NCBI RefSeq assembly: GCF_964355755.1
Contig: NC_092680.1
Location: 4,381,001-4,441,000 of the forward strand
Source: Antedon mediterranea
Lineage: Eukaryota; Echinodermata; Crinoidea; Comatulida; Antedonidae
Length of the DNA: 60,000 bases
Reading direction: 5' to 3'
Position 1 is the first letter of the stretch; each line of letters begins with the position of its first letter. Shown here piece by piece: positions 44,401-56,592 of this stretch. The notes under the pieces were generated by a model. The model was not told the DNA's origin, searched no databases, and worked only from the letters and a program-made list of their open reading frames with translations. Both the position numbers and the translations under genes were made by a program.

Positions 44401-45884
44401 ACACTAGTATTATGCTTCGGTTTAATCTATATCATAATGCGGATTATTATTTTAATGTTGTGAATTTAGGACGGGGTATAAAACCTACCAAGGGAATCCT
44501 AATATATGTTTTAACTTATAAACATATTATTTTTGATGAAAAAAAAAATTAATAATGTGAAGTTTTAAATTTCGATAGAATTAAATAATCAAAAGGAAAC
44601 AGGTGTTTGGAATTACTGAGCACCGAGGGAACATTCGTCGTGTAGTCTATTTCATAAATGTAACACCCTACAGCCCTGGGGCCATTTACATACAAATGAA
44701 ATTAAATTCATACTGCATATTACTCCATTATCTTACACATAGCATTAATTGAAAGATTATACATTCAGTTTAAAAAAAAAATTATTAAAATAAAAAAAAA
44801 AGGTTAAATTTTCGTTCCGTATGTAGGGGATATTATGATAATTCCAAACACTTAGTCCACCCGGTTCTCTTCTCTACATTTGTTATTATGTTCAGTTTCA
44901 TATACAAATTATGTTATATACAGTGTCATATGTGTCACATGTGACGCCTGTATTATGTTAAAGTTAGGGACCGTAGGTTAGGACAGAGCACTGTACCGAT
45001 AATCGGGTGGAATCGGCTATTCAGTCGACCAATTATTATAATATGTTTGTCGATTCAGAATGCTGTGTTCGTGAAGTTGTTGAATCGAATGCATCGTCAT
45101 TTCTAGAAATACGTATTTTTGCCATGAAATCGGATCGGATTGACGGTATATTACTCGTGTTCGCGTGATGTATTATTGCTGTATGTGTAGACAAGCACAG
45201 TGATCTATTCAGATTCTGCCGATGAATCGAGTACGAATAGTAAAGTATACTAACAACCGGTAGGCCTGCGATGCAGGATTTGATTGAAGCAGGTGACAAA
45301 TTCTAGTGAGGTATGAGAGAGTTATGGAAGGTGAAACATTTAGAAAATATGTATCTCCGTTTGTATACATACAAAACATTTCTGTACCACTAATAGAGCA
45401 TTTTGTCTTGTTATGAAATATAATATATTTGCATGTGATTTAACATAAACCTATTGGAATGAGAGGCGATATCACTCGCAGCAAGTGCATTTTTTATAAA
45501 TATTTAGTCAACAAGACCCTAGATTTATACGCCGGAATACTATTCTACAATATGATTTTGCTGTCCTGGGCCTCTGATGAAACATAAGCAACTCGTTCAT
45601 CACATCAATTTCTAGATTTACTTTTGTCAGTCATCGCTATCTATACTAATTTCAAAATGCTTACCTTTATTCATACCGAGTTGGTTTGATTCGATCGTGT
45701 GAATATTGAGTAATTCGTCCCTCGTGACGCAATGTAATTATACATTGTTTTGATAACAGATAATTATATTTGATAATAATGGGTACCAACATCTGTTAAC
45801 AGTAGTTTGTACTAGGGTGATGTGCATTTATCTTTCTTTGTTTTTCTTATCAGTATTTCGACCATTGGCATTGCTTCTCATATA
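41428..45884. other. AT-rich intergenic DNA
   Basis: Minus-strand ORFs of 101 and 87 codons (42074-42379, 45036-45299) are open but show no motif. Short A/T repeats occur at 41930-42010. No repeat family was identified. Confidence 0.3.
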
Positions 45885-46011
45885 CAAAATGTGATATGGC
45901 CATATATATATATGATGATGTCATGTCACTGCCATATTTAAGCATATCATAACCATATTTGGGCACATCGCAATTGTTTTGTCAAACTAGTTTGATAGTG
46001 TAGACAGAGCT
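45885..46011. mobile_element. MITE-A, left end lost
   Basis: Core GTGATATGGCCATATATA to GGGCACATCGCA, then GTTTGATAGTGTAGACAGAGCT. Holds CCATATTTGG. Confidence 0.75.
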
Positions 46012-46323
46012 TCATATAGTAAGTTAGTTTGGACAATTGTACTGTGGTCCGGCATAATCAGTAATAACTCAAACTAAATCATAATTATGTATAATAAACG
46101 AGTAATTAACGACAGACAGAACATTAATGCAAGTTGATGTTTCATGCGTAATGTAACTAACGCCTTGGGAGTTACCAAGAATAGAGAAGTTCGTAAGTTT
46201 AGACCTAATATGATTTACGTTGTAGAGCTTCAATTTGAAGTGTTAAATGTCTAGTTTTGGTAACTGCAATAACATAATATGACAATCTATTGTTCAATGA
46301 CCAACACATGATTTAGTGTCTTA

Positions 46324-46478
46324 AGCTCAGTCTACACTATCAAACTAGTTTGACAAAAAAAGTATGATGTGCCCAAATATGGTAGTATATGCTTAAATAT
46401 GGTAGTGATATGACATCATGTCCATATATGGCCACATCACATTTTGTTTTGTCACAGTTTGATAGTGTAGACAGAGCT
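46324..46478. mobile_element. MITE-A copy with 12-bp flank repeat
   Basis: Ends AGCTCAGTCTACACTATC and GATAGTGTAGACAGAGCT. TTA flanks both sides, but the identity reaches 12 bp: TTTAGTGTCTTA at 46312-46323 and 46478-46489. CCAAATATGG and CCATATATGG are both present. Confidence 0.88.
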
Positions 46479-46489
46479 TTAGTGTCTTA

Positions 46490-48004
46490 TTGTCACATAG
46501 TTTATCATAGGATTGTGAAAGGTTAAAGTAAAATTATTGTCAATATAAGGTTTAATACACCTTGACCGCTTTCTAACTGAGTGTCGATAGTTAGAATCTA
46601 TCTGATAACTGCATTTAGAAATGTGCATATGATACCGTCAATACACATTAGGCTTTGATGTTACTATTCGGAGAATAGTAACATCTTGTACCATATGAAC
46701 CGAATCTTTTATCACCTCATTACTAACAATCTTGGTAATTGTTGAATTTTTAATCAATTGGCAAGTTCTTGCCTTGTTATTTACCCGGGTAGTTGATGGT
46801 CTACCCGGATCTACCCACCAAGTTAGCGGTACATAAAGCTTACTTACCCGTTGTAAATAACTATGCTTGAAAGGGCGAATGTATCCAGCCATGGGAATTC
46901 AGAGCAAAGTTTACTAATCACAGAATGGACAAAAATACAGCGTAGAACGTAGCATCGTTTCAATAATAAAAGATCTAAGAAAGTGCTGAACTAACCAGAT
47001 CTACAGAAAAAAACTGAAAGTAGCAAACATCTGGAAATTTGCAAAAAAATCTAGAAAGGAACATGATCTAGAAATGAACATGGACGGGTCACAACAGTCG
47101 TTGGACAACAGAAGGAATAATACATTTGTAGTTCAGACAGCAATAGAAGAAAATTTTGAAACACCAACTGGTATCATAAAGTGAGAGAACATGACCTCTG
47201 AAAGTGGTACCTGTTAGGCCTTCGTTCAGCTGAAGAGGACGACCATGGCTGACTATGATGATGCTGACAATGAATATGAAGATGACATAATAAGAAGAAG
47301 GAAAACCTGTAGAAAATATTGATCTGTGTATGAAACGTCATCTACAATCTTTCGTGTTATTTCAAGGTTATAATTTCCTCTTTGAACAAAATCGCTATCA
47401 AGTTTAATATTTTAATAAGAATAGTATAGTGTTATATTTCAAATGTAATTTCTTCTTTACAAGCAATTTTCACAAAGATTAATAAGGATCAAATCTATAT
47501 TTCCTTATACTAGACTATAGAAAAAACAAATACTATTTACAACTGTTGAAACAAGTTATATCGATTTTTAACAAGTAAAGAAAACCACATCACGATGAAG
47601 GCCTCTCTTGTATGCACTATAAAACTCATGAATGTGCTTTGTGGTAAAGTTGTCACAGTTGTTTATTCAAAGTATTAGAGTACTATTCAGATCAAGGAGA
47701 GACAGATACCATGAAGGGTTAGGATTAGTTTCTTAAATTCAGTGTCAGCATTCGTCGTCCTTCTATTCAAAATGCAACACCACCGCATACTGTGTAACTG
47801 AAGACACTATAGTTGGTTGCCATTTTCTGTATTCATTCCTCCTTACGGGTCTCTCACTTTCTCAGTTGGCGTACTGTACCCTCCTTCTATAATTCCTGGC
47901 AATTTGCAGCCTATTTCACCAATCAAGAAATGGCATAACTTCGCCTTTTTCATTTGTAATTTATATATTAGATAAATCATGAATGATTCCACCGAACTTT
48001 TGAG
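46490..48004. other. Intergenic DNA with a weak LINE relic
   Basis: At 47086-47110, TGGACGGGTCACAACAGTCG reads WTGHNSR, like the W-x-GH motif near the C-terminus of many LINE polymerases. At 47219-47244 GGCCTTCGTTCAGCTGAAG reads GLRSAEEDDHG then stop, like their acidic ends. Stops intervene. No other gene is seen. Confidence 0.3.
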
Positions 48005-48094
48005 TTAAAATAACGATAGTGAGGCATTTAATAAACATGTCACATTTCAAGGCAGTCTGCCTATTTATTAAATACCTCACTATCGTTATTTTAA
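48005..48094. repeat. 31-bp inverted repeat with 28-bp spacer
   Basis: TTAAAATAACGATAGTGAGG (48005 on) pairs with CCTCACTATCGTTATTTTAA at the far end; 30 of 31 positions match. TTAA stands at both outer ends. The family is unknown. Confidence 0.88.
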
Positions 48095-50971
48095 TGTATA
48101 TATCAATTCAACAGTCTTCATTCTTTATGTATTTGGTATACTGCTGTATCAATGAAGCCTTATCATACCATATTTCCTGATTCGAATATGCACATTTCTT
48201 GTGTCGTTTTGAAGAACAAAGTATAAGCATGAACGTATTAAAAAGTTTAGTTTTAAACAAGAACTTTAAATAATGGCTACTCCCAGAATATAATGTTTCA
48301 CAAAAACCCATTAGATTAAATCACCTTAATGTACAATGCAGGCCTACTAAACCTATTTATCATATGAACACATTTAGAAAATAGACTGAACTACAATAAT
48401 GTATAACATACCTCTAGTTGCTTAACATTCCTTCTCACATATAATGTTTTACATCAGTTTTCATGTTAATTTTGAAGCTTTAAGCAAATGTAAATATTTG
48501 TAGTGCCGATAAGTAGAGACCTCGATAATGTGTCACGATTTACATTACTATTATTAATTAAACAGCCGTAATTGAGGTCACAATTAAGATAATGGCATCA
48601 CTTACTGTCGAATGATGGCAGTATAGTTACAGGTGATATATAGTTATTCATTCCAAGAAGAACAATTCAAATTCATTTATTTATTCGAAGTAGGCTAGGC
48701 GTTTACTCGGGGAAGGCGTTTATTTTGTTGGTTGTAATAATTATGGTAACATGTATAATCAAATAAATACACCCTGGATATGAAAATACAACACAATTAA
48801 TATTGAGAAGTGATAAAATACAGTAAAATGCTTGGTAAATTGTATGTCAATCAATGAATTATACTACGAATCGAAATGTGTATATAATGTAATGTATACA
48901 TTATTATGTTTATGCATCTGGTGGGGCTTTATTCGAGGAAATAAATAGGCCCCGGCGTTTATTCGATCAGGGAGTTCATTCATGATGTTCTATAGAGGGC
49001 CGGTAAAGTTTATAAAATACAGTATACTAATTGTAATGAATACATACAACACAATCCAGCTGCTGCGCGTGTTGGCGTGTACATAATGTGCAGTACTTTA
49101 GAACTACTGGAGTGCAGTTTCGCCGTACCACGCCAAGGTTATAGTCGTGATCCAACCGGATTTGAACGACGGGAAGCCCCGTACTGTTAATTAATGGTAC
49201 TAGATGGCACGCTCGCTTCGCTCGCGTACCATCTAGGTCGTGCCCACAGATGGTTCTCGAATACACAGTATTTCCAGCGAGAAAAAAATGGAGATTTCAA
49301 ATGAACTGCAGGACTATAATAAATTTTCGTTTACAGAAACGAATAAATATACACAATGATTTATGTAGTCAACCAAAATTAGCACCCTGGGAATTACTTC
49401 CAAGAGAGAAACAAAATGAGTCAATTTTTTTATTTGGACTCATTTAAACAAACCCAATTTGTGTTTTGTATGTAACATTAAGGGTTGAGGGATGGGGGAA
49501 GAAGATAGGTACAAAGAGGAAACATTTTAAAATATATTCTTATCCACTCAGTAACGAAATATTGTTTTTAATGTTTTATAGGCCTATAAATAATATACCA
49601 CTAAATACAGTAAAACATTTACGATTTAATACTTTGTTAAAACTCTCACTGTCATAGTCGATTGAAATAGTAAAGTACATGTAACGATACACCACTACGA
49701 CGTTTATATATTTTTAAATTATTAATTAATACAAACGTTGAGAAGCAACTGTCAGTAATAACGTTTATTTATTTGTATATTATATGTTTATAATCTAACA
49801 GTATGGCCTACCCACACTCACAGTAATAAAGTTTATTTGTATATTTGTTTATATTACATCTAACAGTACCAACACTCACAGTAAGAAATTTGCGATTCAA
49901 ATTGCGATCAAAAGTGGTTAATACCTTAACAGTATTGTACAGCATTGCAATACTATTTATGTTTATTCTCAAAGGGGGCCCATAAATCTAAATCTATACC
50001 TCTATGGTTAAACCAAATAATTTGGAATGTTCCATTCATCACAAATCAATACATTTGTAAAAACGTATATTACATGTATCAAAATAGTATTTTTTAAAGA
50101 AAATCGGCCTGTCTTCAACATTATGATGCTGTACTCTAGCTGTTCAACCAGTTTTCAGCTATTAAAAACAATTATCGTAGGAGGAGATAGGAAAATGCGA
50201 AGCCTCCTCGTATTTTTGTGGCGGGTATTTTTCAAGATGGACATCCATTAGACAGTGTATACCACGATCGGAAAACACCCCTATTTGGGGCAAATCGTTG
50301 AACCTAAATTCGTTTTAATCGTCAATAACTAATTACCTAACTCAATTTAATTAGTAAACAGGGTTACATCAGATGGTTAAAATCAGTACCGAAAGTGTGT
50401 ACCAACTTTATATACCATCGAGTAGAAATTCTAGAAATAAACCGAGATTTACCGAATTTTGCCCTTACGTAAATTTATATATAGATGATTTCTATATATC
50501 AAGGTGAAGATTCCCGATTCGTATATCGGTTTTGGCGCATTTTCTCATTCACACAGATTATCATTTCTACGTGTATTACACACAATTTTTTTCAATAAAA
50601 GACAAATCATTATTTAAAGTAACAGTGTCATAACGCAATGATTGTAAACTTTGTATAGATTGATTTACTGACGAAGGATTATAGTAGAGTTAGATTCTGT
50701 CACATTAACCACCATCAGCTAATTTTAATTTATCCAGCTAATTACCCTATTAAATGTTATTAATTATGGATTATTTACGCAACATGAATCAATTATCACG
50801 TGATGATCCAATAACTAGTATAGAATACTTCAACGGATACCTATTTTTGGAAATTAATAATATTTGTTATAGATAAAAATAAGTTGAAACTCTCCATTGT
50901 GACACTAAACAATAATGCACTTTCCCGTACAATGAACGGGGGAAATATATGTTTTAACACTTTGCTAGCTT
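48095..50971. other. AT-rich intergenic DNA with minor repeats
   Basis: GGCGTTTACTCGGGG/GGCGTTTATTCGATC words occur at 48690-48985. A short palindromic element with CTAGATGG...CCATCTAG around CGCTCGCTTCGCTCGC lies at 49200-49238. Tandem copies of CAGTAATAA(C/A)GTTTATTT start near 49752 and 49820. No gene was recognised. Confidence 0.35.
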
Positions 50972-51030
50972 CTATTCAAGGGACACTCCTGAAGGGATTT
51001 TGTTGGGTACGGAAGGTGTCCCTTTAATAG
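50972..51030. repeat. GGGGACAC-type repeat in palindromic form
   Basis: CTATTCAAGGGACAC and GTGTCCCTTTAATAG are inverted about 59 bp end to end, with TTGGGTACGG inside. Confidence 0.6.
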
Positions 51031-53091
51031 TTCTACTGTGACTGACTAATTGATCATAAAGAAATTCAAAGTAATGTTTATTTAATTTATAGTGATTTAT
51101 GATTACACGACTTTGTCAAATTATGCTATAGAGGAACACAACAATCATTGAAATGTGGTTACGGCAAAATAATACACTATCAAATATGTACATAAAAAGA
51201 ATAAAACATTATTTCTGGCTTGCACTTTTTTGGAATACTCTTTATAATAGTGTACCACGTAGAATAAGTAACGCAAAGGTATGTAAAACAAATGTCTAGG
51301 CTGATGTAAAGTTATAACCTGTGTCACCCAGAGTTGAATCACTGCATTATTTACTAACTTTGAATTATGAAAATATTGTATTTTTTTATTAGTAGTAACT
51401 CTAAACCTCTGGTAAATGTGTTCGATTATGTATACATTATCGACAAGCCAAGGTCTTTGAATAACCTATCTAAATAAATGATCTACCAGATATTGCTAAT
51501 CGACACAATTTAAGTTGTGTAATAATACTGATACTGTACTGTTCAATAACATGGTTATATTACATAATGTATCATTAGCTTAGGCCAAGAAGCCAACCGA
51601 ACAGGTTAAAAGTATGTGTTTTCATATCATTAGACTTTCATAAATGTACAGACCATAACGTATAGTTTAACCCATTGAGCTTATCACATTTATACGTTAT
51701 TATTTTGAACGATTTGTTTAATATGGACTTAAAATCATAAAAAGATCATATTTTTTTATATGGAAACCTTTTTGAAAAAAATAAATTAGCAATATACTCT
51801 ACGCTGGTAAAACATTAATATGTAAACGATGTTCATTGACGTTGCAAGTTATACATTTAGGAGAAAACGCCAAATTAGTTAGGCGTAATATTTATTCACC
51901 ATCAGAGGATGTATACAAACTGTGATATAATGTGTAGGAATCTGCGCTGCCAATGCTGTGTGTTGCGAAATTAATTCGATTTCCTTCGACAACTTTTTTT
52001 CATTCCTTAAGTTGGAGTTTTAAACAGTGATGTACGTAACTATCGTATCTATAATCGATTCTATCAGATAAAGCAACAACTTATTGAACACATATCAAAC
52101 ATTGCTTGCTTGCTGAAAGATAGACTACAATAATAATTATGTGATACTTGTCGCCCGGATGAGAAACATAATAGTCTGCTAGGATTTGTTTTCTCATAAA
52201 GTAGCATTAAGACCTTAACTCAATCATTGTCTGTAAAGCGAATGATATGCTGATAAAAGATGGGAGGATTTGGCGGACATGAACTAAGGCATAGACGAAC
52301 CTGAATCGTATTTTATCTTGCTTACATGATTTAACAAGGAAATGCATTTTCGTCGCCATTACTTTTTAAGCAATGGACAGACATCAACACAACAATCATG
52401 TTATGTCATGTTGTTGTTATGAGTGACAGATTGACTGATTCCTTTACATGCACTAATTGTTCCCATTAATTATATTGTCATCCCCGATGTCTGATCCCTA
52501 TTACATGATGTTTATTACGAGTTTGTTATGTTATTGATGTTTTTGTTGATTATAGTTTGGACATTCACTCTCAATGCGATGCTGCCGCACGTTGAAATGT
52601 CTCCTCATTACAAAGTTTCAGTGTACTCTTGTTCTGAACAATTTGGATAATCGTTTGTACGTATGTCCTACATTAGCACTTCTGTTACTTTCTAGTGATT
52701 ATAGATTCATTTTAGTTATGTCATCCTAAGTGCACGGACACAAGTCATTTATTTTATCCTCATATTCATAATCTGTTTACAGAAAAGATATCACATTTGT
52801 GATAGATGAAAGGTGATTACAGTGGAGTTTATTCATGTATGTCTACAATCAATTTACTTTCTTGCCAACAAAAACAGTATTGTACACACACCTAGACTAA
52901 ATTTAGGCACCAAGTAGTAAGTTAACGAATTAAATACGGATAATTAAAAGCAATGTGGCAACCCCATTACCACGTCTTTAAATAAAAAACGTCTTTAAAT
53001 GTATCCTGCAAATCATGGCATATGGAGACTTGGTCATCAACTACGAACATGGAAAGAAACTTTCTGCAGCACAACACGAGACGTAGCGATC
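51031..53091. other. AT-rich intergenic DNA
   Basis: No gene, RNA gene or repeat family was recognised. Confidence 0.3.
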
Positions 53092-53220
53092 GAGTTTGAT
53101 TGTTGTCATAATTTATAATAATGTATATATACACAATATAACATCCAAAGACCATAAACTAAAAATAGTGTTTGCGAAACTAAACGAAAGAAAAAATAAA
53201 TTATGACAACAATCAAACTC
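53092..53220. repeat. 24-bp perfect inverted repeat
   Basis: GAGTTTGATTGTTGTCATAA (53092 on) is matched exactly by its complement ending at 53220, with an 81-bp spacer. The right arm runs into a LINE-like fragment. Confidence 0.85.
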
Positions 53221-53262
53221 AGGAGATTGACATGGGCAGGTCACATCACATCTGGAGTAAAC
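53215..53262 (+). pseudogene. LINE polymerase C-terminal fragment
   Basis: Reads KLRRLTWAGHITSGVNFE before stop codons. RRL-x-WAGH is a common motif near the end of non-LTR retrotransposon polymerases. Only this scrap is visible, so no clade can be named. Confidence 0.45.
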
Positions 53263-53303
53263 TTTGAATAATAAGATGGAGTTCGATACTGACGGTTTGG
53301 AAA

Positions 53304-54210
53304 CTAATAGAAGTAAGCATAGGACCTAATGGAAGTAAGCAGAGCACCTAATGGAAGTAAGCAAAGCACCTAATGGAAGTAGCAGAGCACCTAATGTAAG
53401 TAAGCAAAGCACCTAATGGAAGTAAGCAGAGGACCTAATGGAAGTAAGCAGAGCACCTATAATGGAAGTAAGCAGAGGACCTATAATGGAAGTAAGCAGA
53501 GGACCTAATGGAAGTAAGCAGAGGACCTAATGGAAGTAAGCAGAGGACCTAATGGAAGTAAGCAGAGCACCTAATGGAAGTAAGCAGAGGACCTAATGGA
53601 AGTAAGCAGAGCACCTATAATGAAAGTAAGCAGAGGACCTATAATGAAAGTAAGCAGAGGACCTAATGGAAGTAAGCAGAGGACCTAATGGAAGTAAGCA
53701 GAGGACCTAATGGAAGTAAGCAGAGGACCTAATGGAAGTAAGCAGAGCACCTATAATGGAAGTAAGCAGAGGACCTATAATGGAAGTAAGCAGAGGACCT
53801 AATGGAAGTAAGCAGAGGACCTATAATGGAAGTAAGCAGAGGACCTAATGGAAGTAAGCAGAGGACCTAATGGAAGTAAGCAGAGGACCTAATGGATGTA
53901 AGCAGAGCACCTAATGGAAGTAAGCAGAGGACCTAATGGAAGTAAGCAAAGCACCTAATGGAAGTAAGCAAAGCACCTAATGGAAGTAAGCAGATGACCT
54001 AATGGAAGTAAGCAGAGCACCTAATGGAAGTAAGCAGATGACCTAATGGAAGTAAGCAGAGCACCTAATGGAAGTAAGCAGAGCACCTAATGGAAGTAAG
54101 CAGAGGACCTAATGGAAGTAAGCAAAGCACCTAATGGAAGTAAGCAAAGCACCTAATGGAAGTAAGCAAAGCACCTAATGGAAGTAAGCAGAGGACGATA
54201 ATGGGAGTAA
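53304..54210. repeat. 22-bp minisatellite, about 40 units
   Basis: Unit AATGGAAGTAAGCAGAGGAC CT. Variants: GAGCAC or AAAGCAC for GAGGAC, and a 24-bp form with extra TA (CCTATAATGG). The 24-bp forms are grouped at 53460-53490, 53608-53650 and 53748-53830, suggesting block duplication. Confidence 0.95.
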
Positions 54211-54269
54211 AACGACGATAGTCTAAGAATTGGTATCAGAGAGCGAGATATCTGGACGACATGCTATGA

Positions 54270-54480
54270 AGAATTCGTCCATTCATTTCATTTTCATTTA
54301 TTCATCCAAAGAGAAAATTAAAAAAATATCAAAAATATAAATGGAATGGTCCATCAACAAAAAGCTAAAGCTTGTACGTGGTTGATGACAAAAAACTTAC
54401 CAAAACAACCATAAAACAGTTAATACAACAACAATGACAATCAAGTTAAAAAACATATTCTGGAATCTGTCAGTGATTAT
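54270..54480 (-). mobile_element. Possible reversed LINE 3' end
   Basis: CATTTCATTTTCATTTATTC at the left border reads as a TGAAA-type tail on the minus strand. No coding sequence supports it, so this is a guess from the pattern. Confidence 0.25.
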
Positions 54481-55231
54481 ATTTATATGGTTAAATAATA
54501 CAAGCTTTAGATTAAAGCAAGGTTACATAATAAGATATATATAATGTGATGACATATTGTACTATACTGATCGAATTATAAAATAAATCGACCCGGTCTT
54601 ATGACTGATCATTTGAAACTCAACATTTGTATTCAAACTATATTTAGGAAAAGGAAGCTTTTCATCGACGAAGAACTTAGCATACTTTAAGATTTTCATC
54701 ACTATTTACTCACTACCGGTTTTAGCCGAACCGCTTTTCGATTTGTTTGTACAACAATCCCCTTTAGAATGCAGTCCGCATGACATGAACATTACGAAGA
54801 CTTTAATACAACAAAACCTGCGACGACACTAGTTTAAGTAATGTGATTAAAAGTACAGTACAACCAATTAGGAACAAACGGAAGTTCAAACAGGTCGATG
54901 CATTAACCAAACAATAAATACTTCAACGGAAATATCTTTCAAATAGATGAATGAATAATGAATTAATGTGAGCATGTTATTAGTTAATGTAAACACCACA
55001 CTACGAACAGAAGTAGAAATATGGAACGAATGAATATTTACTGTATTACGAATATAGATGCATCGATTGATTAGCTGAAGGGATTGATAATGAATAATAA
55101 ATACTAATAAAAGTACAAAAAACAACAACTAAATTCATTCCTCATGGCCTACTTTTATTAACACATCTTACTTGTTACTAGCATTTATCTGTACTCGTAA
55201 TGAACGACTAGTTAAATATCTTCCTCTTCGA
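54481..55231. other. AT-rich intergenic DNA
   Basis: Nothing recognised. Confidence 0.3.
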
Positions 55232-55389
55232 TGCTTGGTTCCCACTAGTGACGCAGCACAAGGACGTAACGAAACGTAAGTGTATTGACCAATGACAAGC
55301 GATGTATTATTCGAACTGTCGCTTGTCATTGGTTAACACGCTTGCGTTGCGTCTACGTCCTTGCGTTACGTTCTAGTGGGAACCAAGCT
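55232..55389. mobile_element. MITE-B copy
   Basis: TGCTTGGTTCCCACTAG to CTAGTGGGAACCAAGCT. The arms ACCAATGACAAGCGATG and TCGCTTGTCATTGGTTAA both carry CCAAT boxes. The left flank is degenerate; TTTA follows. Confidence 0.85.
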
Positions 55390-55886
55390 TTATGTATGAC
55401 CGGTTGTGCATTACGTCATCCATTAATATCAATCAAGCATAACGGATTGTAACTAGTGCTATCACAGAGATACGAAGATAAATGACTTTAAAAGAAGAAA
55501 AGAAATGACCGTGAAATGAACAAACAAACGAAAGCATTCAACTAACTAAACAAATCTTTCAAAGCCTGAGCGCAAGATCTTCTCCACCTAATCCCCTTAT
55601 ATCAGTTTTGTTTATCTTACCTATAATCGAATTTTGATCAATACTATGATTGACTATATTGACCTTCTACATTAATTTTATCAATGAGTGAACTTGGTAG
55701 GTTGCGCTGTCATTTTCTATACATATTTCCGTGTACCTACATAACCCCCGCCCACAACACCCCTCTAAATATATATAGATCCGCCGCTGATTTGTGGTCA
55801 AGATGTATGATTTAAGGCCGGTACGGAGATCGAATTGATTCGAATCCACGTTGAGAGAGCATTACTTGTGTGTTTATTTGATTTAC
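55390..55886. other. Unassigned stretch
   Basis: Nothing recognised. Confidence 0.3.
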
Positions 55887-56592
55887 CTCCGCCAAGGAGG
55901 TATATGTAATCGGTCACGTGTGTGTGTTTGTTTTTGTCTATCTGTCTGTTTGTTTGTTTGTCTGTTTGTTTGTTAGCAGGATTACTCAAAAAGTAATTAC
56001 AAGATCTTTACCAAAATGAATATTCAGATAGATATGTGGTCAAGGACCAATCCATAAATTTGGGACCATTTGGGACCATGGTCTCAATTATGGACCACTT
56101 TTTAATATACTTTTCAGACCTGCTAGTGTTAAAAGATAGGACAGAATTGTTCAAAAGCCGGCGAGCAGTCTTAAAGTAACAAGTAAACTGAAATTGCATT
56201 GAGAAAAAACTTCATATTTAGGCAAGAGGCCTAGAAGATTTGTAATTTTAAAACATAATTTGATTTAATGTGCACGTTTTTTAATGAGAGTAGTATAAAA
56301 ACCTTATTTCTTTTCAAATTCACTCATTTGATTTTCGCGTTGCTGTTCTATTCTTAGTCAACTGATGCTATTGTTAATAGAAAGGCTTGTTACATAACCA
56401 TTACACCAAACTCGCATACACATGCTTGTTGTGAAATTAGCCTAAATCAGAAACAGCATTAATATGCACAATATTATTTTCACAAATATTTTAATACACA
56501 CAAATATATATATATATATTTTCCCGGAGAAATATTATGTAGGAGAATTTTACAGTAGGCGGAGGTATGCACTCTCGGAGTGGCTTTCTAGT
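55887..56592 (+). mobile_element. Helitron-like nonautonomous element
   Basis: Begins CCTCCGCCAAGGAGGT and ends with GGCGGAGG (56558-56565, complement of the start), a hairpin CACTC-TCG-GAGTG (56570-56582), and CTAG (56588-56591) before T. A 3' hairpin shortly before CTRR is the Helitron signature, and short subterminal inverted repeats occur in Helentrons. A (TCTG/TTTG)n run and AGCAGGATTACTCAAAAAGT lie inside. There is no Rep/helicase ORF. I recall similar CCTCCGCCAAGGAGG repeats in many animals, but cannot verify this here. Confidence 0.55.

Noticed and set aside
44970-45020. tRNA-like stretch (GTTAGGACAGAGCACTG)
   Set aside because: No acceptor stem or proper T arm can be drawn; the match is limited to a short D-arm-like word.
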